From NCBI GenBank assembly GCA_946415755.1, contig CAMKTS010000007.1, positions 39,459 to 103,458 of the forward strand: a DNA stretch of 64,000 nt, in the 5' to 3' direction. Below are positions 31,714-39,401 of this stretch, in pieces. Position numbers and translations under genes: made by a program. The stretch is from an uncultured Prevotella sp. (GTDB lineage: Bacteria; Bacteroidota; Bacteroidia; Bacteroidales; Bacteroidaceae). The notes beneath the pieces are model-generated. The model was not told where the DNA came from and searched no databases. It worked only from the letters and a program-made list of their open reading frames with translations. How positions within the stretch are numbered: the first letter of the stretch is position 1; every line of letters starts with the position of its first letter.

Positions 31714-32157
31714 CTAATGTTTCCGGAAAACAAGCCGTAACTGATTGTCGGCAAGAATCATCTTGTCACTGTTAAGACTCAGAATCTGAAAAACATCGTC
31801 TAAGGAATTGATGCCAAGGGAGGCAATATCAGCAACATCAGTCACCTTGATATCGCCATTTGCACGGTCGTGTTTGTATGCATTAAAAACGCGCAAGGAA
31901 GTCTCGGTCTTCTCAAAATAGAAGAGATAGCCGTAATGCACCGGGTCGTTTTCATGGTCAACGGCCTCTATCAGATTAGCCTGGATGCCCCAGAATACCA
32001 GTCGCTCGGACATGTCGTACCATCCGCCAGTAGACAAGGTGTCAACCCTTATGAGATGCCAATAGCCGTCAAGGTCGCCATTATTGGAGCGATGCAACTC
32101 GCACGACGACATGCCACACAGACATACACCTATTATTATATATAAGAATCTACGCAT
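31714..32157 (-). CDS. Small lipoprotein, lipocalin-like
   Basis: The 147-residue protein starts MRRFLYIIIGVCLCGMSSCELH with a lipobox (MSSC), so it is a lipoprotein. The mature part begins with LDGYWHLIRVDTL, a first strand like that of lipocalin-like Bacteroidota lipoproteins, and ends LADNQLRLVFRKH, the closing strand. I do not recognise a specific family. It follows wzi in the same direction, and its ATG overlaps the wzi stop, so it may help Wzi hold or assemble surface polysaccharide. It is convergent with the phosphotransferase gene, 3 bp away. Confidence 0.65.
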   Translation of the reverse strand: MRRFLYIIIGVCLCGMSSCELHRSNNGDLDGYWHLIRVDTLSTGGWYDMSERLVFWGIQANLIEAVDHENDPVHYGYLFYFEKTETSLRVFNAYKHDRANGDIKVTDVADIASLGINSLDDVFQILSLNSDKMILADNQLRLVFRKH

Positions 32158-33713
32158 CATTTCTGACTTTTCTTCTTTTTAAAACTCAACACTCCCTCTT
32201 TCCTAACAGTAAACTGACAACCATAATTATGTCCAAGAAGTTCTCCGAAGTCGGCTCCGAAGGCACCAGTAATGCTCCAGCCTTCCAGAACATGCTGGAA
32301 ACGGTAGGTAGTCTCCAGCAGGATGCTGCCATGCTCATGTTCCTTGGCAAAAGGACGTTTGTAGGTTCCAAGACTGCTCTGCCACGTACCCAGCAGACGG
32401 TAGTGAAAACCGGGAACCGGAGTGCCACTCAGTCCTAGGTGGACGGCAGCAAAGCGGTTGTTGTGAACATAGACCTCACCATCGGCATTATAGAGTGGCG
32501 AGGTGTAAAGCGGATTGCCCATCACCATGCCCCAGTGTTGCCAGCCTGTCAGCACATAGTGATTATAATAATCGTCAAGGCCACCGATATGGTCGGATAT
32601 CGAACGGGTATGGTCGTGATAGACTGCACCACTCTGGTACTTGGTATAAATGTACTCCAACACGATGTTTTCCAGATACTTGAACCGCTTCAGATTCAGC
32701 TCTATGCCACACATCATATCCTTCAGGTCATACAACAGATAGCGAGACTTTTTCTTCTTATTCCAGTCGGCACCCTCGCCATAGCCGTCATAGTCGAGAA
32801 GGAACATGGCAGAATGGTCTTCGAAGAAATGGTCGGCATACACGCCCAGCCTCCATGCGGGATAGTCGAAATTCAGCCTGGCCACCCAACTGCCGAGATT
32901 GTTTCCCTCCGTATTGCGGTATTGGTCTTCCACCTTCTCTCCACCACTAGGAATCAGCGCATGGATAAAAGAAGATAAGTTGGAAGCATTTTCGATCTTA
33001 ACAGTATGGTCACTATTATAAAAGTTATACGTCGTACCTCCAAACTGGCAGGCCATCTCCAAGCCCAGTTCCAGCGTGATGTTCTTCGGACCGATGCGCA
33101 GATAGCCGGCCTTGCTGTGGTAGAGGCCATGCTCCACATACTTGCTCCGGCGGGCGGTGAAGTCCTTCTGCCATTTGCCATCAGTCATCATGCCGTAGGC
33201 AAGATGGCCCTTGATGGCCAGCCAGCCCTTGGTGAGGGGCACCTTCCAGTAGTCGGGCAGTGCCAGGCGTATCTGCGGGATGGGACGTGCATTGATGCCG
33301 AAGGTTTGCGATCCGCTGCTCAAATGCTGGTTCTTCAGTTCCATGGGATACTCCTTGGCACCGACGGTCAGCACACCCTTCAACCAACGGACTTCGGCGT
33401 AGGCCTGATGGAGCACGAAATGACTGGTGAAGCCCATAGGAACGGCAACGTCAACACCGTAGCCGATACCCCAGCGACGCCCCTTGTCAGCTGAAAGAGG
33501 ACGCTCCACACTACCACGCAGGTAGCCATTGGAGGTCTTCAGCGAACTGAGTCCGTAACGGTTGGCATTAAGCCACAACGGAGTATGGTCACCGTTCGAC
33601 AGTGTGGCCTGCATCTCTACATGGTAGTGCAGACTGTCCAAGAGCGACCTTCTAGGCTGCGCACTCATCGCGAGACTGCAGCCAAGGGATAGCATCATGG
33701 CAAAATGCCTCAT
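32157..33713 (-). CDS. wzi: Capsule assembly protein Wzi family
   Basis: The track ORF starts at 33944 through promoter DNA; the ATG at 33713 (MRHFAMMLSLGCSLAMSAQP) gives a signal peptide and a 518-residue protein. HYHVEMQATLSNGDHTPLWLNANRYGLSS and later beta-strand rich segments (ELRWLKG-like, LEGWSITGAFGADFGELLGHNYGCQFTVRK) mark the Bacteroidota branch of Wzi, an 18-strand outer-membrane barrel that ties capsule to the cell surface. It lies right after the polysaccharide locus on the other strand and so probably serves that polymer. Two tandem promoters precede it. Confidence 0.87.
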   Translation of the reverse strand: MRHFAMMLSLGCSLAMSAQPRRSLLDSLHYHVEMQATLSNGDHTPLWLNANRYGLSSLKTSNGYLRGSVERPLSADKGRRWGIGYGVDVAVPMGFTSHFVLHQAYAEVRWLKGVLTVGAKEYPMELKNQHLSSGSQTFGINARPIPQIRLALPDYWKVPLTKGWLAIKGHLAYGMMTDGKWQKDFTARRSKYVEHGLYHSKAGYLRIGPKNITLELGLEMACQFGGTTYNFYNSDHTVKIENASNLSSFIHALIPSGGEKVEDQYRNTEGNNLGSWVARLNFDYPAWRLGVYADHFFEDHSAMFLLDYDGYGEGADWNKKKKSRYLLYDLKDMMCGIELNLKRFKYLENIVLEYIYTKYQSGAVYHDHTRSISDHIGGLDDYYNHYVLTGWQHWGMVMGNPLYTSPLYNADGEVYVHNNRFAAVHLGLSGTPVPGFHYRLLGTWQSSLGTYKRPFAKEHEHGSILLETTYRFQHVLEGWSITGAFGADFGELLGHNYGCQFTVRKEGVLSFKKKKSQK

Positions 33714-33722
33714 TTTCGGATG

Positions 33723-33755
33723 CAAAGGTACGAATAAGTGAGCGAAAATGCAAAT
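33723..33755 (-). promoter_or_regulatory. wzi promoter P1 (proximal copy of a tandem pair)
   Basis: Minus strand TTTG (33754-33751), 20 nt, TACCTTTG (33730-33723). The element repeats almost exactly 75 bp upstream. The -7 box lies only 10 bp from the chosen start, so this copy gives a very short leader. Confidence 0.65.
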
Positions 33756-33797
33756 AAATTTGCAATTTTCCGAGCGGCAGTACCTAAGAGCGAAGCT

Positions 33798-33830
33798 CAA
33801 AGGTACGAATAAGCGAGCAAAAATACAAAT
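33798..33830 (-). promoter_or_regulatory. wzi promoter P2 (distal copy)
   Basis: Minus strand TTTG (33829-33826), 20 nt, TACCTTTG (33805-33798). The 33-bp unit differs from P1 at only a few bases, including the spacer ATAAGCGAGC versus ATAAGTGAGC, so the pair arose by duplication. Confidence 0.7.
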
Positions 33831-33879
33831 ATCTAAATACTTTTTTAGGGAAATTCCCCTTAGTGTATAGGGAAAATCC

Positions 33880-33911
33880 TTTGTTTCCCACTTTATTTCT
33901 TCATAATTTTG
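33880..33911 (+). promoter_or_regulatory. Promoter of the Gly/Ser-rich protein gene
   Basis: TTTG at 33880-33883 and TAATTTTG at 33904-33911 are 20 nt apart; the ATG follows at 33963. Confidence 0.75.
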
Positions 33912-33962
33912 CACCGAGAAACAAAGAAAAACGATGTCTAACAATTAAAAAAACATACGACG

Positions 33963-34949
33963 ATGAAGACCAAGAAGATGATGATAGCCCTGACAATGAT
34001 GCTGGCAATGGCTGCCACGGGTAATGCGATGAGCTATGAGCAGGCACGCAACGAGGCGCTCTTCCTAACGGACAAGATGGCCTACGAGCTGAATCTCACC
34101 GACGAGCAGTACGAGGCTGCCTATGAAATCAACCTCGACTACCTGATGGGGGTTACCAGCTACGATGATGTGTACGGCACCTACTGGGAGCGCCGCAACC
34201 TGGATCTCAGCTACGTGCTGCTGGACTGGCAGTGGAACGCCTTCTGTGCAGCATCCTATTTCTTCCGCCCGCTGTATTGGGCCGACGGGCTATGGCACTT
34301 TGCCGTTTACGGACGCTATCCGCACCGCGACTATTTCTACTTCGGACGACCCGTATTCTACGCCAGCTACCGGGGAGGCCATGCCTGGCATGCCGTAGGT
34401 GGACGAGGCTACTACTATGGCAGGCGTGACCACTTCCGCCCCATAAGAGGACGCGAACACTTCGGAATGCTAGACCGCTGGAATCGTGGCGACTTCCACC
34501 ACAGTCACAACCATCACGGCAGATTCGGCAATGTACATCGCGGTAATGGCGGCAGCAATGCCCACGGACGGTTCGGCAATGGCAACCGTATTGACCACAG
34601 CAACAGAGGAACAGTCGACCATGGCAACAGAGGAAACGCTGACAACAGTCATCTGGGAGGTGTCAGCAACCGCAATGGCCACAGCGGTTTCGGCGGTACG
34701 CGCAGCAGTTCAACCAGAACTACCGTAAACCATGGCTCATTGGGCAACAGCCGCAACAGCGGTTCGTTCGGTGGAAGCCGCAGCAGCAGCGGAGGTTCGT
34801 TCAGTGGAAGCCGCAGCAGCAACGGAGGTTCATTCAGCGGAGGCCGTAGTGGTAGAAACTTCGGCGGAGCTGCCAGGAGCGGAGGCAACTTCGGCGGAGC
34901 TGCCAGAAGCAACGGCGGTGGCAGCCACGGATTCGGCAGAAGCCGTTAA
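33963..34949 (+). CDS. Secreted protein with His/Tyr-rich middle and Gly/Ser/Arg-rich tail
   Basis: The 328-residue protein has a signal peptide (GNAM, residue about 22), then a helical domain (SYEQARNEALFLTDKMAYEL, LNLTDEQYEAAYEINLDYL) that recalls the helical repeats of Spy/CpxP-like periplasmic proteins. Residues 85-190 are rich in aromatic, Arg and His residues (HRDYFYFGRPVFY, HHSHNHHG). The last 120 residues are low complexity Gly/Ser/Asn/Arg with tandem GGSFSGSRSS and NFGGAAR units. I know of similar uncharacterised proteins in Prevotella. Metal binding by the histidines is a guess. The last 120 bp overlap, antisense, the end of the phosphatase gene. Confidence 0.7.
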   Translation: MKTKKMMIALTMMLAMAATGNAMSYEQARNEALFLTDKMAYELNLTDEQYEAAYEINLDYLMGVTSYDDVYGTYWERRNLDLSYVLLDWQWNAFCAASYFFRPLYWADGLWHFAVYGRYPHRDYFYFGRPVFYASYRGGHAWHAVGGRGYYYGRRDHFRPIRGREHFGMLDRWNRGDFHHSHNHHGRFGNVHRGNGGSNAHGRFGNGNRIDHSNRGTVDHGNRGNADNSHLGGVSNRNGHSGFGGTRSSSTRTTVNHGSLGNSRNSGSFGGSRSSSGGSFSGSRSSNGGSFSGGRSGRNFGGAARSGGNFGGAARSNGGGSHGFGRSR

Positions 34950-35447
34950 GACGCGTACCTCGGCATTCATCATCCGCTGTACTTCTCGCATCATACAACC
35001 GGCATAGACCGCAAGAACAGCTTTATTCAGGATACCATGTCCGACGGCCACTACCCGCTTGCCAGGGTATGTGGCCGTTAGATATTTCAGCAATTCACGG
35101 GCACGGCCAAGCAGCTTCTCTTCGCTCTCAATGTCGTCGGGCCACGGCTCACCACGCAGGTCGGGGATGAAGCGTCCTGTAAACGCCCCCCAGTCACGCT
35201 CCCTGAGCAAGGGAGTGGTCACCACAGGCAGATGATGGCTCGCGGCAATGATCTCTGCCGTCTGCACCGCCCGCCGCAGGTCACTGCTCACCACGGCATC
35301 CACCTGCTCCGAAGCCATACGGCGAGCTACCTGCCGGGCCTGTTCCCTACCCCGTTCGTTCAGTTCTCCCTGCGTCTGTCCTTGCATAATCTGCCTCACA
35401 TTGTCGTAGGTCTCACCATGCCGTATCAAGTATATCGTTGTCATCAT
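34830..35447 (-). CDS. Histidine phosphatase family protein (phosphoglycerate mutase-like)
   Basis: I take the start at 35447 (MMTTIYLIRHGETYDN); the track start at 35534 lies upstream of the promoter-like TAACTTTG at 35470-35463. The product has 205 residues. IYLIRHGET holds the phospho-accepting histidine, RRAVQTAEII and LRERDWGAFTG the conserved arginine and glutamate, and VVAVGHGILNKAV the second histidine. It removes phosphate from a small metabolite or protein. Residues after about 168 (LTASAESVAATAVASGSSAEV and on) form an Ala/Ser/Val-rich tail read from the antisense strand of the neighbouring Gly-rich repeats; most family members end near the preceding NAEVRVL. Confidence 0.85.
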   Translation of the reverse strand: MMTTIYLIRHGETYDNVRQIMQGQTQGELNERGREQARQVARRMASEQVDAVVSSDLRRAVQTAEIIAASHHLPVVTTPLLRERDWGAFTGRFIPDLRGEPWPDDIESEEKLLGRARELLKYLTATYPGKRVVAVGHGILNKAVLAVYAGCMMREVQRMMNAEVRVLTASAESVAATAVASGSSAEVASAPGSSAEVSTTTASAE

Positions 35448-35513
35448 TGGCATCTTTGTTGGCAAAGTTACAAATTTTTCACCGCAGATGATACGTATTA
35501 CACGGATTTTTTG

Positions 35514-35521
35514 TATTTTTG
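35514..35521 (+). promoter_or_regulatory. -7 element of the DUF308 gene
   Basis: TATTTTTG fits TAnnTTTG and lies 25 nt before the ATG at 35547. No clear TTTG stands 19-20 nt upstream, so this promoter is weaker evidence than others in the window. Confidence 0.5.
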
Positions 35522-35546
35522 CAGCAAAATTCAAACTTTTACGACT

Positions 35547-36287
35547 ATGAAGATATTTCAGAGTTCCATTTTCCGAGGACTATGCGCCATCGTTGTTGGT
35601 GTACTGCTTATCAAGTTTCCACAAGACGGAGTTACATGGCTCACCGTAGCCATCGGCGCTATCTTCCTACTGTCGGGCGTGATAGCCTTCATTGCTTATA
35701 TCAGTGCCCGCAGACATGCCGGAGAATATACCATTACCGACCAGCAGGGGCGTATTATCAGCGGTTCACAGCCCACCTTCCCCATTGTCGGTGCAGGCAG
35801 CGTCATACTGGGTCTGACACTGGTTGTCACACCTGGCGTCTTCGTCAACGGACTGATGTATATCCTCAGCATCATTATGATACTGGGTGGCATTAACATG
35901 CTGATGAGTCTCATCTCGGCACGCCGTCTGGGACCAATTCCCTTTGCATTCTGGATAGCCCCGTCGCTCATCCTGCTCACTGGACTGTTTGTCATTCTGA
36001 AACCCATGGAGAGTGCTGAACTGCCACTGCTTATCCTGGGGTGGTGCTCGCTGCTCTTTGGAATGGCAGAGCTGATTAATGCCATCAAGATTTACACCAT
36101 TCACAAGGCTGCCGACCGCAGGGCCGAGGAGCTGGCACACCAGCGCGAAGCCGAGGAGTCGGGCATGGCCGAGGAAATCAGTTCAGAGACCAATACAGAA
36201 CCCGATGGCTCGACAGCCCTGGAAAACAAGGCCAGCACTACCACGCCTGACGAACCTGACGAATACGACGAATTCTCGGCAGACTAA
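35547..36287 (+). CDS. DUF308 (HdeD-like) membrane protein
   Basis: The track opens at 35232, but the family start MKIFQSSIFRGLCAIVVGVLLI is at 35547 just behind the -7 element, giving 246 residues. Six hydrophobic helices fall in the first 190 residues in three paired repeats (GVLLIKFPQDGVTWLTVAIGAIFLLSGVIAF; LGLTLVVTPGVFVNGLMYILS; LTGLFVILKP), the pattern of DUF308/HdeD. HdeD is linked to acid resistance in E. coli; the role here is unknown. The last 50 residues are hydrophilic and acidic (EISSETNTEPDGSTALEN). A REP-like palindrome begins 7 bp after the stop. Confidence 0.82.
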   Translation: MKIFQSSIFRGLCAIVVGVLLIKFPQDGVTWLTVAIGAIFLLSGVIAFIAYISARRHAGEYTITDQQGRIISGSQPTFPIVGAGSVILGLTLVVTPGVFVNGLMYILSIIMILGGINMLMSLISARRLGPIPFAFWIAPSLILLTGLFVILKPMESAELPLLILGWCSLLFGMAELINAIKIYTIHKAADRRAEELAHQREAEESGMAEEISSETNTEPDGSTALENKASTTTPDEPDEYDEFSAD

Positions 36288-36293
36288 ACATCT

Positions 36294-36330
36294 AAAGTGC
36301 ACAGCGGAACCGACCCTACTGTGCACTTTT
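36294..36330. repeat. REP-like palindrome, left copy
   Basis: AAAGTGCACAG (36294-36304) and CTGTGCACTTT (36319-36329) are perfect complements around CGGAACCGACCCTA. Its last base touches the transposase stop codon. The reverse complement of the element stands at 37189-37224 on the other side of the transposase gene. Confidence 0.88.
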
Positions 36331-37121
36331 TAGGCATTGCGGATGATGCCGAAGCTGATGCCCGTCAAACGACTTATCTGGCGGATGCTGCCACCATAGG
36401 TTTTCAATTGGCGGACAAACTCGTTGCGAGTTTCCCTGTCATAATGTTGGATACTTGATGCACTGGCACCTCCAGTAATTTCTGCCATATATTGGCGCAG
36501 TTTCTCGTCACTTACGCGTTGTTCCGTCTCATTGTTAAGATCAAGGATATTGAGTGCCTTGGGCAGAGGATCTTTAATCAGTTCCAGAAGTTCTTCCCTG
36601 CCTATGCGGTTAAGCACGTGTTGGGTAGTGCAAACTGGTACAGAACAAGCCTTCGTGTCGTCAAACTCACACCAGCTGCTCCATGTATATACGTCGACCG
36701 TTGTAACAATGCCTACAGCCACAGGATTTTGGTGAATATACCTCAGTAGTGTAACAAAGTAGGCCATATCGTTCACCGGCTCACTCTTGAAACGATCCTG
36801 AAATACCTGACCAGAATGCTCGTATTTGTTGTTGAAATACTGCGCATAAGAAATGGCAATGCTCTTGATGGGAGGCACAACGCCGTCTTCCCGTTCACGT
36901 ACCAGTAGGTGTACATGGTTCGACATCAGGCAGTAGGCATATATGATGATATGCGACGGTAGAGGCTTACCACTCTTATCCTCAGGGAATGCTTGCATAC
37001 GCAGCAGTTTCAAGAACTTCCAGTAGTCACCCCTGTCTTCAAAGATGTCTTGGTGATTGATACCGCGCATCATGACGTGGTATATACCGGTTCCGCTTTT
37101 CTCTCTTTGCTTTCTGGGCAT
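36330..37121 (-). CDS. REP-associated tyrosine transposase (RAYT, Y1 family)
   Basis: The 263-residue protein starts MPRKQREKSGTGIYHVMMRG and has the HUH metal site in AYCLMSNHVHLLVRE (near residue 75), the helix with the catalytic tyrosine (AISYAQYFNNKYEHSGQVFQDRF, near residue 120) and LLRYIHQNPV. These define Y1 transposases of the RAYT group, single-copy domesticated relatives of IS200/IS605 that act on REP palindromes. The C-terminal 80 residues (LTGISFGIIRNA) look like a helix-turn-helix. It is flanked by two inverted REP-like palindromes and has its own promoter at 37145-37175. All key residues seem intact. Confidence 0.92.
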   Translation of the reverse strand: MPRKQREKSGTGIYHVMMRGINHQDIFEDRGDYWKFLKLLRMQAFPEDKSGKPLPSHIIIYAYCLMSNHVHLLVREREDGVVPPIKSIAISYAQYFNNKYEHSGQVFQDRFKSEPVNDMAYFVTLLRYIHQNPVAVGIVTTVDVYTWSSWCEFDDTKACSVPVCTTQHVLNRIGREELLELIKDPLPKALNILDLNNETEQRVSDEKLRQYMAEITGGASASSIQHYDRETRNEFVRQLKTYGGSIRQISRLTGISFGIIRNA

Positions 37122-37144
37122 ATATCAGTTTCCATTTTCACCGG

Positions 37145-37175
37145 CAAATGTACGAATAATTTTATTAACAGCAAA
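37145..37175 (-). promoter_or_regulatory. Promoter of the RAYT gene
   Basis: Minus strand TTTG (37175-37172) and TACATTTG (37152-37145) are 19 nt apart, directly inside the right-hand palindrome. Confidence 0.7.
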
Positions 37176-37188
37176 GAATAAAACGGGA

Positions 37189-37224
37189 AAAGTGCACAGT
37201 AGGGTCGGTTCCGCTATGCACTCG
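37189..37224. repeat. REP-like palindrome, right copy
   Basis: AAAGTGCACAG at 37189-37199 faces CTATGCACTC at 37214-37223, a slightly decayed arm, around TAGGGTCGGTTCCG. It is the inverted partner of the copy at 36294-36330, with one arm base and the end changed. Confidence 0.85.
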
Positions 37225-37260
37225 ACGGAACGGCGGAACGACTCTCTGTTTGCAGGGAAG

Positions 37261-38634
37261 TCACTGGAGGACAAGGCGCAGGCCGGTGTCAATTCTGCGA
37301 TTGTCGGGCGTGAGGCCGCTCCTAATCGCTACACGGCAGCATTCAGCTGTGTAGTTAAAACTGCCGCCACGATCCACGCGGAAAGAACCTGAAGAAGCGC
37401 CAGTAGGATTCGTTTGTGAACCAGCACTATAATCGCCATAGCAGTCCTGACACCACTCCCACACATTGCCACTCATATCATATATGCCCAACTCATTCGG
37501 TTGCTTCGTCTTTACATCATGAGTCTTTCCTTTACTCTTAGAATACCATGCTACATCATCAATATTATTACTGCCACTATATTGATAACCTTTACTTTTG
37601 CTTCCTCCACGAGCTGCATACTCCCATTGAGCCTCTGTGGGCAAGCTGAATTTCATGCCAGTTTGCTGACTCAACTTGTAGATAAATTCCTGGCAATCAC
37701 TCCAAGAAACCTGCTCTACAGGAAGTATATTTCCTTTAAATTTAGACGGGTTATTTCCAATTACTGCCTGCCACAACTCCTGCGTAACCTCCGTCTCACC
37801 AATATAATAATGTGAGAGGGTCACCTCATGAACAGGTTGTTCTTCTTTTCTGGGTTTCTGTTGCTCGCTTGTTGCTCCCATAAGGAAGGTGCCTCCATCC
37901 ACACGAATCATATTGAACGACACACCATTTACCGTAATAGTCTTAACTGCAGGAGCTGAAGGAGAAGCAGCCAACGAGGTTTGATCCACTGGCTGAACAG
38001 GAAAAGGGTGGTTGTTGGCTGTCTGTATCTCAGCCACCAGATGTTCTGTAATAGTTCTTGGAGCAGACTCTGTTAATTTAAACGAACCTTCAATGCTTTC
38101 ATAGCCTTCTGCGGCAATAATATAGTTATGACTGCCTACAGGCAGTGTCGTCTCAATGTGACCATTTCCCTTATAAGGCTTTGAGTCTACCAACACCATT
38201 GCATTGGATGGCGTGTAGTCAATAATAACTTTCTGAGTCTTCGGGCCGTCAGCACGTTTCTTCACATTGAGCTTTAGAACGTATGTCCTGGCAGCTTGCA
38301 ATGTCTGCCCTAAATAGTGCTTGCGCAGAACACCTAACTGTTGGTGGGAGATGGTGATGTACTTCACGCCTGCCGGCACATAGACCCATATCTCGCCAGC
38401 CTTCTGCTCCACCTTCATCACACCTAACGAACCGGCATCGAACAAAAAGCCCTGCTCGGTGGTCTCCACCTTGATGAGCGCGCACTTTTCGCCGTTCTTA
38501 TCCAACACGATAGTTCCAGCGGTATTAGCCGTGAGGTCGGTAATGTCCATCTGGAAACTGGCAACCGAGATGTTCTGCGCCGGCAGAAGCAGAGCGCAGA
38601 ACAATGCAATAAAGACTAATGCAATTCGATTCAT
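37261..38634 (-). CDS. Secreted PEGA plus FGE-sulfatase (SUMF1) domain protein
   Basis: The start is put at 38634 (MNRIALVFIALFCALLLPAQ), ten codons inside the track ORF, to give a signal peptide; the product has 457 residues. Residues about 130-200 hold a PEGA domain (PSNAMVLVDSKPYKGNG, LPVGSHNYIIAAEGYE). Residues 235-457 form the formylglycine-generating enzyme fold: FNMIRVDGGTFLMGATSE, HEVTLSHYYIGETEVTQELW, LPTEAQWEYAARGG, YDMSGNVWEWCQD, FRVDRGGSFN and RRIDTGLRLVL. Many Bacteroidota proteins use this fold without modifying sulfatases, and no sulfatase is in the window, so a binding or structural role is as likely. It starts 4 bp after udk and shares its transcript. Confidence 0.87.
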   Translation of the reverse strand: MNRIALVFIALFCALLLPAQNISVASFQMDITDLTANTAGTIVLDKNGEKCALIKVETTEQGFLFDAGSLGVMKVEQKAGEIWVYVPAGVKYITISHQQLGVLRKHYLGQTLQAARTYVLKLNVKKRADGPKTQKVIIDYTPSNAMVLVDSKPYKGNGHIETTLPVGSHNYIIAAEGYESIEGSFKLTESAPRTITEHLVAEIQTANNHPFPVQPVDQTSLAASPSAPAVKTITVNGVSFNMIRVDGGTFLMGATSEQQKPRKEEQPVHEVTLSHYYIGETEVTQELWQAVIGNNPSKFKGNILPVEQVSWSDCQEFIYKLSQQTGMKFSLPTEAQWEYAARGGSKSKGYQYSGSNNIDDVAWYSKSKGKTHDVKTKQPNELGIYDMSGNVWEWCQDCYGDYSAGSQTNPTGASSGSFRVDRGGSFNYTAECCRVAIRSGLTPDNRRIDTGLRLVLQ

Positions 38635-38638
38635 CACT

Positions 38639-39253
38639 TTATACATTGGTAACAATACCCTCAATGTATGCCTTCAGGATGTGGATACCGGTCTTGTTCT
38701 CATGGCCCCAGGGAATGATGAGGTCGGCAAACTTCTTGGTGGGTTCAATGAACTGCTGATGCATGGGCTTGAGCACCTTCTCGTAGCGGTCGAGCACCAT
38801 GTCGACGGTACGTCCGCGCTCTACCACGTCGCGGCGGATGTTACGAATCAGGCGTACATCATCGTCGGTATCTACGAAAATCTTCAAGTCCATCATGTCA
38901 CGCAACTTCTTGTAGTGCAGGGTCATAATGCCCTCCAGGATGATGACGGGCTTCGGCTCCACATGGATGGTTTCTGAAAGACGGTTGGATAGCACATACG
39001 AATAGGTGGGCTGCTCAATAGCCTTCCCGCTCTTAAGCATGGAGATGTGCTCCGTCAGCAACTTCCAGTCGAAGGCATCGGGATGGTCGAAGTTGATGGC
39101 CTTTCGCTCTTCGTCGGTCAGCCCCGTCGTATCGTTATAGTACGAGTCGAGGGGAACAACGGCTGCACAGTGGGGGGGCAGCACACTGGCGATTTTCTTG
39201 ACGACGGTAGTCTTTCCCGAACCCGTACCGCCTGCAATTCCTATGATAGTCAT
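38639..39253 (-). CDS. udk: Uridine kinase
   Basis: The true start is at 39253 (MTIIGIAGGTGSGKTT); the 28 codons added by the track (HYSLLITHF) are a translated simple repeat. The 204-residue product has the P-loop GGTGSGKTT at residues 8-16, VVPLDSYYND, INFDHPDAFDW, QPTYSY and ILEGIMTLH, and RLIRNIRRDVVERGR, all as in Udk. It phosphorylates uridine and cytidine to UMP and CMP in pyrimidine salvage. It lies between an FGE-fold gene and a secreted EEP nuclease gene on the same strand; salvage of nucleosides would fit the nuclease genes nearby. Confidence 0.92.
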   Translation of the reverse strand: MTIIGIAGGTGSGKTTVVKKIASVLPPHCAAVVPLDSYYNDTTGLTDEERKAINFDHPDAFDWKLLTEHISMLKSGKAIEQPTYSYVLSNRLSETIHVEPKPVIILEGIMTLHYKKLRDMMDLKIFVDTDDDVRLIRNIRRDVVERGRTVDMVLDRYEKVLKPMHQQFIEPTKKFADLIIPWGHENKTGIHILKAYIEGIVTNV

Positions 39254-39254
39254 A

Positions 39255-39395
39255 ATGAATATTGAGAAATGAGTAATGAGTAATGAGTAATGAGTAATGA
39301 TGATTACCAAATTGTTAAGACAAGTCTTCTGCAACATTTCAGTCTTTAGAACAAATCATAATTACTAATTACTCATTACTAATTATTAATTAATT
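39255..39395. repeat. AT-rich simple repeats between the EEP gene and udk
   Basis: GAGTAATGAGTAATGAGTAA at 39270-39300 and its loose inverse ATTACTAATTACTCATTAC at 39361-39380 flank about 60 bp without features. The arms can pair, so this may fold as a hairpin in the leader of udk. The unit is related to the in-gene repeat at 899-933. Confidence 0.7.
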
Positions 39396-39401
39396 CGGTT
39401 C

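Noticed and set aside
37261-38634. FGE-fold protein considered as a sulfatase-activating enzyme
   Set aside because: No sulfatase lies in the window and the fold with a PEGA domain is widely used for other roles in this phylum, so I did not call it a sulfatase maturation enzyme.
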